Positions 34,429 through 43,731 of a stretch of 64,000 bases of DNA are shown here, piece by piece (positions within the stretch are counted from its first letter, which is position 1; each line of letters opens with the position of its first letter). The DNA is from Aureimonas frigidaquae. GTDB taxonomy: Bacteria; Pseudomonadota; Alphaproteobacteria; Rhizobiales; Rhizobiaceae. A program made the translations under genes and the position numbers. Where the stretch lies: NCBI RefSeq assembly GCF_001463905.1, contig NZ_BBWR01000003.1:248001-312000 (forward strand), given 5' to 3'. Below the pieces are notes generated by a model. It saw only the letters and a program-made list of their open reading frames with translations. It searched no databases and was not told the DNA's origin.

Positions 34429-35391
34429 TCAGTAGCCGAGATCCTTCTTGGCCTCGTAGACGGCCTTCGGATCGTCCTTGTCCGTATAGAGCTTGGATTC
34501 CGTCTGGATCCACTTCTTGGGCTCGGTGCCATTGTCCAGATAGGCGGAGATGGCCTCGAAGGCAGGGCCGGCCATGTTCGGCGTCAGCTCGACCGTGGCG
34601 TTCGCCTCTCCGTTGGACATGGCCATGAAGATATCCGGCACCGCGTCGATCGACACGACGCGGATGTCGGTTCCCGGCTTCAGGCCGGCTTCCTTGATGG
34701 CCTGGATGGCGCCGACGGCCATGTCGTCGTTGTGGGCATAGACCGCGCAGATATCCTTGCCGCCGCCCTCGGCCTTGATGAAGCTTTCCATCACTTCCTT
34801 GCCCTTGGCGCGGGTGAAGTCGCCGGTCTGGCTGCGGACGATGGAGATATTGTCGTGGCCGGCGATCGCTTCCTCGAAGCCCTTCTTGCGGTTGATGGCC
34901 GGCGAGGACCCCGTCGTGCCCTGAAGCTCGACGACCTTGCAGGAGGCATCGCCCACATCCTTCACCAGCCAGTCGCCGGCGACCTTGCCCTCATAGACCT
35001 GGTCCGACGTCACGGCCGTCAGGTACAGATCGTCCGGCGCGTCGATCTGACGGTCCAGCAGAACGACCGGGATTTCGGCTTCCTTGGCCTCTTCCAGGAC
35101 GGCGTCCCAGCCCGTGGCGACGACCGGCGCGATGAGAATGGCGTCCACCCCCTGGGCGATGAAGCCCCGGACCGCCTTGATCTGGTTTTCCTGCTTCTGC
35201 TGCGCATCGGCGAATTTCAGGTCGATTCCGCGCTTTTCAGCCTCCTGCCGGGTCACGGTCGTTTCAGCCGCGCGCCAGCCGGATTCCGAACCGATCTGCG
35301 AAAAGCCCACCGTCAATGCCGAAGCAGACGCCGTGCCGGCCAGAAGCGCCGCAAGCGATGCCGCGCCGGCCAGGAACCTCAGTTTCGTCAT
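34429..35391 (-). CDS. ytfQ: Galactofuranose-type periplasmic binding protein YtfQ
   Basis: A 320-residue binding protein. The Sec signal is TKLRFLAGAASLAALLAGTASASA. The mature part opens LTVGFSQIGSESGWRAAET, which is the YtfQ hallmark; RQIDAPDDLY, LQGTTGSSPAINRKKGF and YAHNDDMAVGAIQAIKEAG are the other ligand-binding segments. GGGAGGAG lies at correct spacing before the ATG at 35391. In E. coli YtfQ binds galactofuranose; some rhizobial relatives may take other sugars. It is first in the four-gene operon. Confidence 0.93.
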   Translation of the reverse strand: MTKLRFLAGAASLAALLAGTASASALTVGFSQIGSESGWRAAETTVTRQEAEKRGIDLKFADAQQKQENQIKAVRGFIAQGVDAILIAPVVATGWDAVLEEAKEAEIPVVLLDRQIDAPDDLYLTAVTSDQVYEGKVAGDWLVKDVGDASCKVVELQGTTGSSPAINRKKGFEEAIAGHDNISIVRSQTGDFTRAKGKEVMESFIKAEGGGKDICAVYAHNDDMAVGAIQAIKEAGLKPGTDIRVVSIDAVPDIFMAMSNGEANATVELTPNMAGPAFEAISAYLDNGTEPKKWIQTESKLYTDKDDPKAVYEAKKDLGY

Positions 35392-35479
35392 CCTATTGTC
35401 TCCTCCCAAGCGGCCACGTAGCCGGGCCGTCCTGCTTTAGAGTGCATATAGTATGACTTTTGGCAAGCGTGCGATCGCG

Positions 35480-35674
35480 TCAGTTCAGGATCGTCGAATT
35501 GGAAACGTAGCCAACGGACTGGTCGGCCAGTCGCCGCGCGATCTCCTGTCCGGCGATGAAGAGGGCGGCATCGAGGGCCGGGAGGACGGCGTCCAGACGA
35601 TCATCGACGGCCATTTCGCGGGAACGCAGCAGCATGGTAACAAGCTCATCCATGCCGGATTGGTCAAAGCACAT
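35480..35674 (-). CDS. Small hypothetical helical protein (tentative)
   Basis: A 64-residue frame beginning MCFDQSGMDELVTMLLRSRE, then a heptad-like helical stretch (DDRLDAVLPALDAALFIAGQEIARRL) and a short polar tail. The regular hydrophobic pattern argues for a real protein, but the ribosome-binding site (AGGAT) is weak and I know no family. It sits alone between ytfQ and dctD; the DNA upstream of it (35700-35820) is clearly AT-richer than its surroundings. Confidence 0.4.
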   Translation of the reverse strand: MCFDQSGMDELVTMLLRSREMAVDDRLDAVLPALDAALFIAGQEIARRLADQSVGYVSNSTILN

Positions 35675-35869
35675 GGGAATGATCCTAAAAAACAAACGCG
35701 CTAATAAAACCTGAGGAAGATGTTGCTTCCGGAAATAGGGGCAGGGATCGACGTTGTTCAAGGAGGAGCCACAACCTATGATATATAGCATTTTCACGTT
35801 GAAGTTATAATTTAACGTTTGGTTGGGTTTAGGCCGCGCCGAAATGTCGCAAGAGGAGGCTTCGGCCGA

Positions 35870-37207
35870 TTATGCCGGATCGAAGTCCCGCCGGTTGATG
35901 CCGTGTCTTTGCAGCTTGTCGTAGAAGGTCTTGCGCGGAATCTGCAGGCGCTCGATCGTCCTGCGGACGTCGCCGCCGCTGGCCCTCAGAGCCTGACGGA
36001 TGGCGTCCCGCTCGAAGGCATCGACCTGTTCGGGCAGGCTCGGCAGGCTCGTCGCCAAACCTTGCGGGCCAGCCACGCCCAGAACGCAGCGTTCCGCAAA
36101 ATGGACCAGCTCGCGCACATTGCCGGGCCAGTCATGCTGCGTCATGTAGGCGTATGTCGCCGCGTCCATCGTTGGCACATCCCGCCCGTAGCGCGCCGCC
36201 GCCGATGCCAGGAAGTGCGAGAAGAGAAGCGGAATATCGGCCCGTCGCTCGCGCAGGCTCGGGAGGCGGAGCGTCACCACGTTGAGCCGGTAGTACAGAT
36301 CTTCCCGGAAGCTGCCGCGCGACAGCGGATCGCCAAGGTCGACCTTGGCGGCGGCCACCACGCGCAGATCGACGGCACGGCTCTCATTGGTTCCGAGCGG
36401 GTCGATCCGGCGCGTTTCGAGGACGCGCAGGAACTTGACCTGCAAGGCCGGCGCCATGGATTCGATCTCGTCCAGGAACAGGGTGCCGCCGCTCGAATGC
36501 TCGATACGCCCAACCCGCTTCTTCTGGGCGCCGGTAAAGGCGCCGGGCTCATGGCCGAACAATTCGCTTTCGATGACGCTTTCGGGGAGCGCACCGCAGT
36601 TGAGGGCGACGAAGGGCCGGGCGGCACGGTGGCTCCAGCGATGCAGGAGCCCCGCCACCACATCCTTGCCGGATCCGGTCTCTCCTTCGATCAGAACGTC
36701 GACATCGGTTCGGGCGATCTGCTGCAGGGTCCGTCGCAGATCCTGCATGATGGGTGTCTGGCCGATCAGCGGCAGATCGTCCTGTGCCGACTCGGCCAGG
36801 TGACGCAGGCGACGGTTTTCCAGGACCAGCCCGCGCTTCTCCGCTGCGCGGGCGATGCTCGCCAGGATGCGCTCGCGCGCGAAAGGCTTGGGAATGAAGT
36901 CGTAGGCGCCGTCCTGCAAGGCCGAGACGGCCATCTCCACATCGCCATGGCCGGTGATCAGGATCACCGGCAGGTCGGCGTCGCGCGCCCGGAGCGTGGC
37001 ATGCAGCTTGAGGCCGTCCATGCCGGGCATGCGGATATCGGTCACGACCACGCCGTCGAATTGCGGCCCCGCCACATCGAGGGCCGCACGCGCGTCCGCC
37101 ACCGGGATGGGCTCGTAGCCGGCCAGTTCCAGCATCTGCGCATTGGCGTTGCGCAGGGCGTCGTCATCCTCCACGAAGAGGACGCGCCGGGTGGCGACCG
37201 GGCTCAT
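35870..37207 (-). CDS. dctD: C4-dicarboxylate response regulator DctD (sigma-54 activator)
   Basis: A 445-residue NtrC-family activator. The receiver domain has D57 ([10 protein letters not shown]) as phospho-acceptor, T85 and K107 (FIPKPFA). The AAA+ domain has Walker A GETGSGKD (175-182), the sigma-54 contact loop GAFTGA (222-227) and [11 protein letters not shown] as Walker B. A Fis-type helix-turn-helix ends the protein ([22 protein letters not shown]). It activates dctA from the sigma-54 promoter described at 39160. The start overlaps the dctB stop (ATGA), so sensor and regulator are coupled. Confidence 0.95.
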   Translation of the reverse strand: MSPVATRRVLFVEDDDALRNANAQMLELAGYEPIPVADARAALDVAGPQFDGVVVTDIRMPGMDGLKLHATLRARDADLPVILITGHGDVEMAVSALQDGAYDFIPKPFARERILASIARAAEKRGLVLENRRLRHLAESAQDDLPLIGQTPIMQDLRRTLQQIARTDVDVLIEGETGSGKDVVAGLLHRWSHRAARPFVALNCGALPESVIESELFGHEPGAFTGAQKKRVGRIEHSSGGTLFLDEIESMAPALQVKFLRVLETRRIDPLGTNESRAVDLRVVAAAKVDLGDPLSRGSFREDLYYRLNVVTLRLPSLRERRADIPLLFSHFLASAAARYGRDVPTMDAATYAYMTQHDWPGNVRELVHFAERCVLGVAGPQGLATSLPSLPEQVDAFERDAIRQALRASGGDVRRTIERLQIPRKTFYDKLQRHGINRRDFDPA

Positions 37208-39033
37208 GGCCGGGGCTCCGGAAGGTCGATCGCCAGCCTTGCGCCGCCCTCTGGTCGGTTGCCTGCGGTCAGTTCGCCGCCAAGGTCCCGGATGATGTCC
37301 GCGCTGATGACGAGCCCGAGACCGAGCCCGGTTTCCCGCGTGGTGGAAAAGGGGTGGAACAGCCGTTCCAGTATCGCCGCCGTAAAACCGGGGCCGTTAT
37401 CCTCGACGGTCACGATCACCCGTCCTGCGCGGTTCTCGACGTGGATGCGGATCCGGCTCTCCGCCTGGCCCGCCGTGGCGTCCAGCGCATTGCGCAGGAG
37501 ATTGACGAAGACCTGTTCCAGCCGTGTCTTGTCGGCCAGGACGGTGACCGGTCCGGGGCCACGCTCCTGCACGAGGGTCACCTTATCCTCCTTCATCCGG
37601 CTGCGCAGCATCATCACCGCCCCGTCGAGCGGCTCGGCAATGTCCATGACGCGCAACGGCCCCTGTTGCCGCCGGGCAAAGCCCCTGAGCGTCCCGGTGA
37701 TGGTTCCGATCCGGTCGGTCAGGCCGATCACCTCCTGCAGATTGCCGCGGGCGCGGTCCGGATCGCGCCGGGTCAGCCATTCCAGGGCGTTCTCGCAATA
37801 GGTGCGTATGGCCGACAGCGGCTGGTTGATCTCATGCGCGACACCGGCCGTGATCTGGCCGAGCGATGCCAGCCGGTTCGCCTGGGCCAGGTCGTCGCGC
37901 AGCCGCAGGACGCGCGTTTGCGCGCGTTCGCGCTCGCCGATCTCGGCCTCGAGGCGCTGGTTGGCCGTCGACAGGGCCGCCGTTCGCTCGGCGACGCGCC
38001 GTTCCAGCTCGGCCGCCGTCTGCGCCAGTTCCGCCTGCCGTTCGCGCGCCCAGCGCCGGCGCCGCCGCGCGACGATGCCGAACCCGCCGATCAGGACGGC
38101 CAGGAGCAGCGTGACGAGGCGCCAGTACCAGGCCGCCTGCGCCAGCCGGCCTTGCGCGGGGACCAGAAGATGCAGCCGCCAGTCCGCCGGTCCGGCATCG
38201 ACGGGCAGAAAAGCCTCGGCATAGAGCGCGCCGCGGCCGGCGGCATCCTCCGAGCGGAGCTGCACGAGCCCGTCGGATCGGGCCTCGAGACTCAAGGGGT
38301 GCAAGCCGGCCCGCGGCGACTGGATGCTGTCGCGGATCCGCTCGGCTTCTGCCTCGGATAGCGGGGCCAGGGCCCGGAAGCGCCATTCCGGCACGCTGGT
38401 TGCAAGCACTACGCCGCGCCCGTCCTCGACATAGGTTGGCCGCCCGCTGCGCGCCCAGGCGCTTTCGACCCCGGTCAGCTCGACCTTGGCCACGATGACG
38501 CCCATGACCGTGCCGTCGGCGGAGCGCACGCTGCGCGACAGATAGAGGCCGGGCCGCTGGCTGACCGTGCCCAGCGCATATTGTTCGGCGATGCCCTCGG
38601 TAAGCGCACGCAGGAAGTAGGGGCGGAACGCATAGTTGCTGCCGACAAAGCTTTGATCATCGCGGTAATTGCTGGCGGCAAGCGTCTTGCCCGCTGAGTC
38701 GATGACATAGATCACGCTGGCCCGGGTCTCTGCGGCAAGCTGCTCGAGCCGCCGGTTCGCCCTTTCGAGCGCCTCCGCCTCCGGCTGGAGAAGGAGGGCC
38801 TGGATCGCCGTGTCCTGCGACAGGATCAACGGCACGCTGCGCTGCTTTTCGATCTCCGACGACAGGACGGCGAGGGCAAGAGGCGCCGCCTGCCGGGCTT
38901 CTTCGTCCAGGCGGGCGATGGCGGCATGCCGCGCCGCCTCTCCGGCGCCGTAAACGAGCGTGGCGACCAGCGCGATCAGAAGCGCGGCGTTGCGGTAGCG
39001 CCGCCAGGCACGCGGCTGAGCGAATGTCACCAT
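37204..39033 (-). CDS. dctB: C4-dicarboxylate sensor histidine kinase DctB
   Basis: A 609-residue membrane sensor. The first helix ([18 protein letters not shown]) is followed by a periplasmic double-PAS region of about 260 residues and a second helix ([17 protein letters not shown] near 310). A coiled-coil linker then leads to the kinase core: H-box [14 protein letters not shown] with H400, N-box [10 protein letters not shown], and the G-boxes VEDNGPGF and [11 protein letters not shown]. In the known system DctB works together with DctA to sense succinate, malate and fumarate. Its ATG is three bases from the first DctD-type inverted repeat and lacks an obvious ribosome-binding site. Confidence 0.95.
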   Translation of the reverse strand: MVTFAQPRAWRRYRNAALLIALVATLVYGAGEAARHAAIARLDEEARQAAPLALAVLSSEIEKQRSVPLILSQDTAIQALLLQPEAEALERANRRLEQLAAETRASVIYVIDSAGKTLAASNYRDDQSFVGSNYAFRPYFLRALTEGIAEQYALGTVSQRPGLYLSRSVRSADGTVMGVIVAKVELTGVESAWARSGRPTYVEDGRGVVLATSVPEWRFRALAPLSEAEAERIRDSIQSPRAGLHPLSLEARSDGLVQLRSEDAAGRGALYAEAFLPVDAGPADWRLHLLVPAQGRLAQAAWYWRLVTLLLAVLIGGFGIVARRRRRWARERQAELAQTAAELERRVAERTAALSTANQRLEAEIGERERAQTRVLRLRDDLAQANRLASLGQITAGVAHEINQPLSAIRTYCENALEWLTRRDPDRARGNLQEVIGLTDRIGTITGTLRGFARRQQGPLRVMDIAEPLDGAVMMLRSRMKEDKVTLVQERGPGPVTVLADKTRLEQVFVNLLRNALDATAGQAESRIRIHVENRAGRVIVTVEDNGPGFTAAILERLFHPFSTTRETGLGLGLVISADIIRDLGGELTAGNRPEGGARLAIDLPEPRP

Positions 39034-39035
39034 AT

Positions 39036-39051
39036 GTGCGGATTATCGCAC
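39036..39051. promoter_or_regulatory. DctD-type upstream activator site 1
   Basis: GTGCGGATTATCGCAC is a near-perfect inverted repeat (TGTGCG/CGCACA with a 6-base spacer when one flanking base each side is included). It lies 109 bases before the -24 element of the dctA promoter and immediately upstream of the dctB start codon. Confidence 0.7.
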
Positions 39052-39067
39052 AATTGACTGGAAAGGC

Positions 39068-39083
39068 GAGCGGATTTTCGCAC
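39068..39083. promoter_or_regulatory. DctD-type upstream activator site 2
   Basis: GAGCGGATTTTCGCAC matches site 1 at 14 of 16 positions. The centres of the two sites are 32 bp apart, i.e. three helical turns, so two dimers would bind on the same DNA face, as expected for tandem DctD sites. Confidence 0.65.
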
Positions 39084-39159
39084 GGCCGGATCATCAGGGT
39101 CCGACCGGACCAGCTCAACCGCCCTGCATTTGCGGCATGGGAGCCCTGCGCCGACGGAA

Positions 39160-39175
39160 TGGCACGCGGCTTGCC
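39160..39175 (+). promoter_or_regulatory. Sigma-54 (RpoN) promoter of dctA
   Basis: TGGCAC (39160-39165), five bases, then TTGCC (39171-39175) matches the -24/-12 consensus TGGCAC-N5-TTGC. The GG and GC pairs are 10 bp apart, as required. Transcription should start near 39186. Confidence 0.85.
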
Positions 39176-39190
39176 ATACACCGAAGCGAA

Positions 39191-39213
39191 CCCTTTGCAC
39201 CCTGCGCAAAGGG
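39191..39213 (+). promoter_or_regulatory. Leader hairpin in the dctA message
   Basis: CCCTTTGC (39191-39198) pairs with GCAAAGGG (39206-39213). It begins about five bases past the expected dctA start point, so it would cap the 5' end of the mRNA. It may stabilise the message or act post-transcriptionally. Confidence 0.4.
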
Positions 39214-39268
39214 ACGGGACGGCGCGGACCACACTGGCCCATGCCCAGGCACAGGGAGGATCATGATC

Positions 39269-40627
39269 ATGGCCATTTCCATGGCGACACAACCCGCCGC
39301 GACGGAGCCGGTCCGCAAGCCGATTTACGCGCAGCTCTACGTACAGGTGCTTGTGGCGATCGCGCTCGGCATCACGCTCGGACATTTCTACCCGACCTTC
39401 GGGGAAAGCCTGAAGCCTCTGGGCGACGCCTTCATCAAGCTGGTTAAGATGATCATCGCCCCGGTCATCTTCCTGACCATCGTCACGGGCATTGCCGGGA
39501 TGAGCGATCTGAAGAAGGTCGGCCGCGTCGCGGGCAAGGCGATGATCTACTTTCTGACCTTCTCGACCCTGGCGCTGATCGTCGGGCTGATCGTCGCCAA
39601 TGTCGTGCGGCCGGGCGCCGGGCTGAACATCGATCCGGCCTCGCTCGACCCGGCGGCCGTCGCCAATTATGCGACCAAGGCGCATGAGCAGAGCCTTGTC
39701 GGCTTCCTGTCCAACATCATTCCGACGACGGTCGTCTCCGCCTTCGCGGACGGGGATATTCTCCAGGTCCTCTTCTTTTCGGTCCTGTTCGGCATTGCGC
39801 TCGGCATGGTCGGCGAAAAGGGCAAGCCGGTGCTGGACCTCCTCCAGGCCGTGTCTGTGCCGATGTTCCGCCTGGTGGCGATCCTCATGAAGGCCGCGCC
39901 CATCGGCGCCTTCGGCGCCATGGCCTTCACGATCGGCAAATACGGGATCAGCTCGGTGGCCAACCTCGCCATGCTGGTCGGCACCTTCTACCTGACGTCG
40001 ATCCTCTTCGTGGTGATCGTCCTGGGCGCGGTCTGCCGCTACAACGGCTTCTCCATCTTCGCCCTCCTGCGCTACATCAAGGAAGAACTGCTGCTGGTGC
40101 TCGGCACCTCGTCCTCCGAGGCGGCGCTGCCGACCCTCATGGAAAAGATGGAAAATGCCGGCGCACGCAAATCCGTCGTCGGGCTGGTCGTGCCGACAGG
40201 CTATTCCTTCAACCTCGACGGCACCAACATCTACATGACGCTGGCGGCGCTCTTCATCGCCCAGGCCACCAATATCGACCTGTCGCTGACCGACCAGATC
40301 CTCCTCCTCCTGGTGGCCATGCTGTCGTCCAAGGGCGCGGCTGGCATCACCGGCGCGGGCTTCATCACCCTGGCGGCCACCCTGTCCGTGGTGCCTTCGG
40401 TGCCGGTGGCCGGCATGGCGCTGATCCTCGGCATCGACCGCTTCATGTCGGAATGCCGGGCGCTCACCAACCTCGTCGGCAATGCGGTGGCAACGCTCGT
40501 CGTGGCGCGCTGGGAGGGCGAGCTCGATACAGACCGGCTCCATGCCGTACTCGGCGGCCACGAGCGCGGGGATGCGCGCCCGGCGATCCTGCCCGGCCAG
40601 GATGCACCCGCCGTCCCGGCGGAGTAA
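39269..40627 (+). CDS. dctA: C4-dicarboxylate:cation symporter DctA
   Basis: A 452-residue inner-membrane importer of succinate, fumarate and malate (DAACS family). It starts with [21 protein letters not shown] and contains [20 protein letters not shown], the serine-rich reentrant loop [16 protein letters not shown], the helix [18 protein letters not shown] and the second hairpin [25 protein letters not shown] at 39255-39259 fits the ATG at 39269 best; the ATG at 39263 is too close. Expression depends on the sigma-54 promoter and DctD sites upstream. Confidence 0.95.
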   Translation: MAISMATQPAATEPVRKPIYAQLYVQVLVAIALGITLGHFYPTFGESLKPLGDAFIKLVKMIIAPVIFLTIVTGIAGMSDLKKVGRVAGKAMIYFLTFSTLALIVGLIVANVVRPGAGLNIDPASLDPAAVANYATKAHEQSLVGFLSNIIPTTVVSAFADGDILQVLFFSVLFGIALGMVGEKGKPVLDLLQAVSVPMFRLVAILMKAAPIGAFGAMAFTIGKYGISSVANLAMLVGTFYLTSILFVVIVLGAVCRYNGFSIFALLRYIKEELLLVLGTSSSEAALPTLMEKMENAGARKSVVGLVVPTGYSFNLDGTNIYMTLAALFIAQATNIDLSLTDQILLLLVAMLSSKGAAGITGAGFITLAATLSVVPSVPVAGMALILGIDRFMSECRALTNLVGNAVATLVVARWEGELDTDRLHAVLGGHERGDARPAILPGQDAPAVPAE

Positions 40628-40642
40628 CAGAAAGCGTCATAG

Positions 40643-40680
40643 ATCCGGGCGCCCATTCCGCAGCGGAATGGCGCCCGGAT
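40643..40680. terminator. Terminator hairpin after dctA
   Basis: ATCCGGGCGCCCATTCCG (40643-40660) and CGGAATGGCGCCCGGAT (40664-40680) pair over 17 bp with one bulged C and a three-base loop. It begins 15 bases after the dctA stop. There is no T-run, but the stem is very stable. Confidence 0.65.
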
Positions 40681-40761
40681 CAATCATCGCTATCCTGGTG
40701 CTTGCGCGCAAGGCGACAAGCCGTGATCCTCGAGGTCAAGGATGCGGCGGACGACGGCGGA

Positions 40762-42054
40762 ATGGAACGGGACCCCACAACTCATGGCCTGTGGGCGCAA
40801 ACCGCGCCCAAACCCGTCGAATGCCCCGCGCTGGACGGCGCGAAAACGGCCGATATCGCCATTGTGGGGGGCGGCTATACGGGCCTGTCCGCTGCCCTGG
40901 AACTGGCCGAACGCGGCCTTTCGGTCCGGCTTCTGGAGGCGGTCTCCATCGGTTATGGCGGGTCGGGGCGCAATGTCGGACTGGTGAATGCCGGCCTGTG
41001 GGTGCGGCCCTCCGCGCTTCTGGATCTCCTCGGGCCGCTCTACGGCCCACGGCTTCTCCACGTCCTCGGCAACGGCCCCTCCGAGGTTTTCGCACGTGTC
41101 GAGCGCCATGGCATGGCATGCGAGGCCGTGCGCAACGGCGCGCTCCATTGCGGCGTGGGCGAGGACGGGGCGCGCGAACTGTCCGAACGGGCCACCGAGT
41201 GGCAGGCGCATGGCGCGCCGGTGGAGCTTCTGGATGCCAGCGCCACGCAGGGGGCCGTCGGCAGCACGGCCTACCGCGCCGCGCTTCTGGACAGGCGCGC
41301 CGGCACCATCCAGCCCCTGGCCTATGCCCGCGGGCTCGCTCGCGCGGCTCAGGAGGCCGGCGCATGGCTGCATGCCGACAGCCCCGTGCGGTCCGTCACC
41401 CGCTCCGGCGCCGCCTGGACGCTGTCGACGCCCGGCGGCTCCGTCACGGCCGCCAGGATCCTGGTCGCGACCAATGCCTATACGAAGGGGCTTTGGCCGC
41501 AGCTCCGCGAGGAGCTCGTGCATCTTCCCTATTTCAACTTCGCGACCGTGCCGCTGCCCGGCACGGTCCGGGAGACGATCCTGCCCGGCGGGCAGGGCTG
41601 CTGGGATACGAAGGATGTCCTGACCTCCTTCCGCTTCGACGCCGCCAACCGGCTGGTCCTGGGGAGCGTCGGCGCCTTGCGCGGTGCCGGACGCCCGATC
41701 CATGAGCGCTGGGCGCGCGCCACGCTCCGGCGGCTGTTCCCGACACTCGGCCCGATAATGGGAAAGATCGCCTTCGACAGCGCCTGGTATGGCATGATCG
41801 GCATGACCGCCGACGCGGTGCCGCGCTTCCATAGACTGGACGAGGGCGTCGTCTCCGTCAGCGGCTATAATGGCCGGGGAATCGCGCCCGGAACCGTCTT
41901 CGGTCGGCTGATGGCCGGGCATCTCGCCGGTGAGATCGCGGAATCGGAGCTGCCATTGCCCGTGACGCCGCCCACGGCACAGAGCTTCCGCGCGCTGCGC
42001 GAAGGCTTCTACGAATATGGCGCCCAGATCGCGCACCTGACTTCCAAGATCTGA
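40762..42054 (+). CDS. amaA: FAD-dependent oxidoreductase, L-pipecolate oxidase-like (AmaA)
   Basis: A 430-residue flavoprotein of the DAO (D-amino-acid/sarcosine oxidase) family. The FAD-binding motif is DIAIVGGGYTGLSAALELAE (31-50), GYGGSGRNVGLVNAG follows, and the C-terminal FAD loop is VSGYNGRGIAPGTVFGRLMAG. The family includes gamma-glutamylputrescine oxidase and L-pipecolate oxidase. I favour pipecolate oxidase because the next gene, 17 bases on, encodes an ALDH7-type semialdehyde dehydrogenase, which is the amaA-amaB arrangement of Pseudomonas putida lysine catabolism. A GTG upstream (40723) is an alternative start. Confidence 0.75.
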   Translation: MERDPTTHGLWAQTAPKPVECPALDGAKTADIAIVGGGYTGLSAALELAERGLSVRLLEAVSIGYGGSGRNVGLVNAGLWVRPSALLDLLGPLYGPRLLHVLGNGPSEVFARVERHGMACEAVRNGALHCGVGEDGARELSERATEWQAHGAPVELLDASATQGAVGSTAYRAALLDRRAGTIQPLAYARGLARAAQEAGAWLHADSPVRSVTRSGAAWTLSTPGGSVTAARILVATNAYTKGLWPQLREELVHLPYFNFATVPLPGTVRETILPGGQGCWDTKDVLTSFRFDAANRLVLGSVGALRGAGRPIHERWARATLRRLFPTLGPIMGKIAFDSAWYGMIGMTADAVPRFHRLDEGVVSVSGYNGRGIAPGTVFGRLMAGHLAGEIAESELPLPVTPPTAQSFRALREGFYEYGAQIAHLTSKI

Positions 42055-42071
42055 CCCAAAGGAAAAGACCC

Positions 42072-43622
42072 ATGAATGTTCCGGTTTCGATGATGTCCGA
42101 ACAGAGCCTTGCCGAGGACGTCGCCGGCCTGTTTGCAGTGCTCGGCCACCCGACGCAAAGCCTGACAGAGGGGACGCTGGCCGTCCGCTCGCCCGTTACC
42201 GGAACCGTCATCGCCAGGCTGGCGGAAACCAGCGTGGCCGACGCCGCCCATGCCGTGGACCGTGCGCATGCTGCGTTCCTGGAATGGCGCTCCGTGCCGG
42301 CCCCGCGCCGCGGCGAACTTGTCAGGCTCCTGGGCGAGGAACTGCGCACGCACAAGGCCGCGCTCGGCCGGCTCGTATCGATCGAGGTCGGCAAGGTGAC
42401 CTCCGAGGGCCTCGGCGAGGTCCAGGAGATGATCGACATCTGCGACTTCGCGGTCGGCCTGTCGCGGCAGCTCTACGGCCTGACCATCGCCACGGAACGC
42501 GCCGAGCACCGGATGATGGAAAGCTGGCACCCGCTCGGCGTGACGGGCATCATCTCGGCCTTCAACTTCCCCGTGGCGGTCTGGTCCTGGAACGCGGCGC
42601 TCGCGCTCGTCTGCGGCAATGCGACCGTCTGGAAGCCTTCCGAGAAGACGCCACTGACGGCCCTGGCTACTCAAAGCCTGTTCGAGCGGGCGCTGGCCCG
42701 CTTCCGCCAAGGCGGCGGCCAGGCGCCGGACGGGCTCTCAGCCGTTTTGATCGGCGGCCGCGCCATCGGCGAGGTGCTGGTCGATTCGCCCAAGGTTCCC
42801 CTCGTCTCGGCCACCGGCTCGACGGCCATGGGCCGCATCGTCGGTCCGCGCGTGGCGCAGCGCTTCGGGCGCTCGCTCCTGGAACTCGGCGGCAACAACG
42901 CGGCCATCGTCTGCCCGTCGGCCGATCTCGACCTGACGCTGCGCGGCGTCGCCTTCGCCGCCATGGGAACGGCGGGGCAACGCTGCACGACGCTGCGCCG
43001 GCTCTTCGTCCATGACAGCGTCTACGACGCGCTGCTGCCGCGGCTGAAGTCGGCCTATGCCTCGGTCAAGGTCGGCGATCCGATGGCCGATGGCACGCTG
43101 GTCGGACCGCTCATCGACGAGGCCGCGCTCCAGCGCATGGACGCCGCGCTCGACGCGTCGCGCAAGCTTGGCGGAACGGTCAGCGGCGGCGAGCGCGTGC
43201 CGGTCGGCACGGGCGGCGTCTATGTCCGCCCCGCTCTGGTGGAGATGCCCGAGCAGGCCGGCCCCATGCTGGAGGAAACCTTCGCGCCCATCCTCTATGT
43301 TGTGCGCTACCACGATTTCGCGGCCGTGCTCGATCTGCAGAACGGCGTGCCGCAGGGTCTGTCCTCGTCGGTCTTTACGAACGATCTGCGGGAGGCCGAG
43401 ATCTTCCTGTCGGCATCGGGTTCCGATTGCGGGATCGCCAACGTCAATATCGGCCCCTCGGGAGCCGAGATCGGCGGCGCCTTCGGCGGCGAGAAGGAAA
43501 CCGGCGGCGGCCGTGAATCGGGGTCCGACGCCTGGAAGGCCTATATGCGCCGCGCGACCAACACGATCAATTACGGCCGCTCGCTGCCCCTGGCGCAGGG
43601 TGTGACGTTCGACGTCGGCTGA
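42072..43622 (+). CDS. amaB: L-2-aminoadipate-semialdehyde dehydrogenase-like ALDH7 (AmaB)
   Basis: A 516-residue aldehyde dehydrogenase. The base is E271 (LLELGGNNAAIV) and the nucleophile is C305 (GTAGQRCTTLRR). WHPLGVTGIISAFNFPVAVWSWN and GSDCGIANVNIGPSGAEIGGAFGGEK are ALDH7 (antiquitin/AmaB) signatures. The enzyme oxidises aminoadipate semialdehyde, in equilibrium with piperideine-6-carboxylate, to 2-aminoadipate. AAAGGA precedes the start. With the flavoprotein encoded just upstream it would complete L-pipecolate to aminoadipate. Confidence 0.88.
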   Translation: MNVPVSMMSEQSLAEDVAGLFAVLGHPTQSLTEGTLAVRSPVTGTVIARLAETSVADAAHAVDRAHAAFLEWRSVPAPRRGELVRLLGEELRTHKAALGRLVSIEVGKVTSEGLGEVQEMIDICDFAVGLSRQLYGLTIATERAEHRMMESWHPLGVTGIISAFNFPVAVWSWNAALALVCGNATVWKPSEKTPLTALATQSLFERALARFRQGGGQAPDGLSAVLIGGRAIGEVLVDSPKVPLVSATGSTAMGRIVGPRVAQRFGRSLLELGGNNAAIVCPSADLDLTLRGVAFAAMGTAGQRCTTLRRLFVHDSVYDALLPRLKSAYASVKVGDPMADGTLVGPLIDEAALQRMDAALDASRKLGGTVSGGERVPVGTGGVYVRPALVEMPEQAGPMLEETFAPILYVVRYHDFAAVLDLQNGVPQGLSSSVFTNDLREAEIFLSASGSDCGIANVNIGPSGAEIGGAFGGEKETGGGRESGSDAWKAYMRRATNTINYGRSLPLAQGVTFDVG

Positions 43623-43639
43623 CGCGAACGCATGAGGGT

Positions 43640-43661
43640 AATGCGGGCATTTGCCCGCATT
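43640..43661. terminator. Terminator hairpin after amaB
   Basis: AATGCGGGCA (43640-43649) and TGCCCGCATT (43652-43661) form a perfect 10-bp stem with a tiny loop, 18 bases past the amaB stop. No T-run follows. Confidence 0.55.
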
Positions 43662-43731
43662 GACCTTCCCGTCAAAGGATGGCTAGTTCGGGGACCCTAT
43701 CGCCATCGGCAGGAGCGTCCGGAACGAGCGC

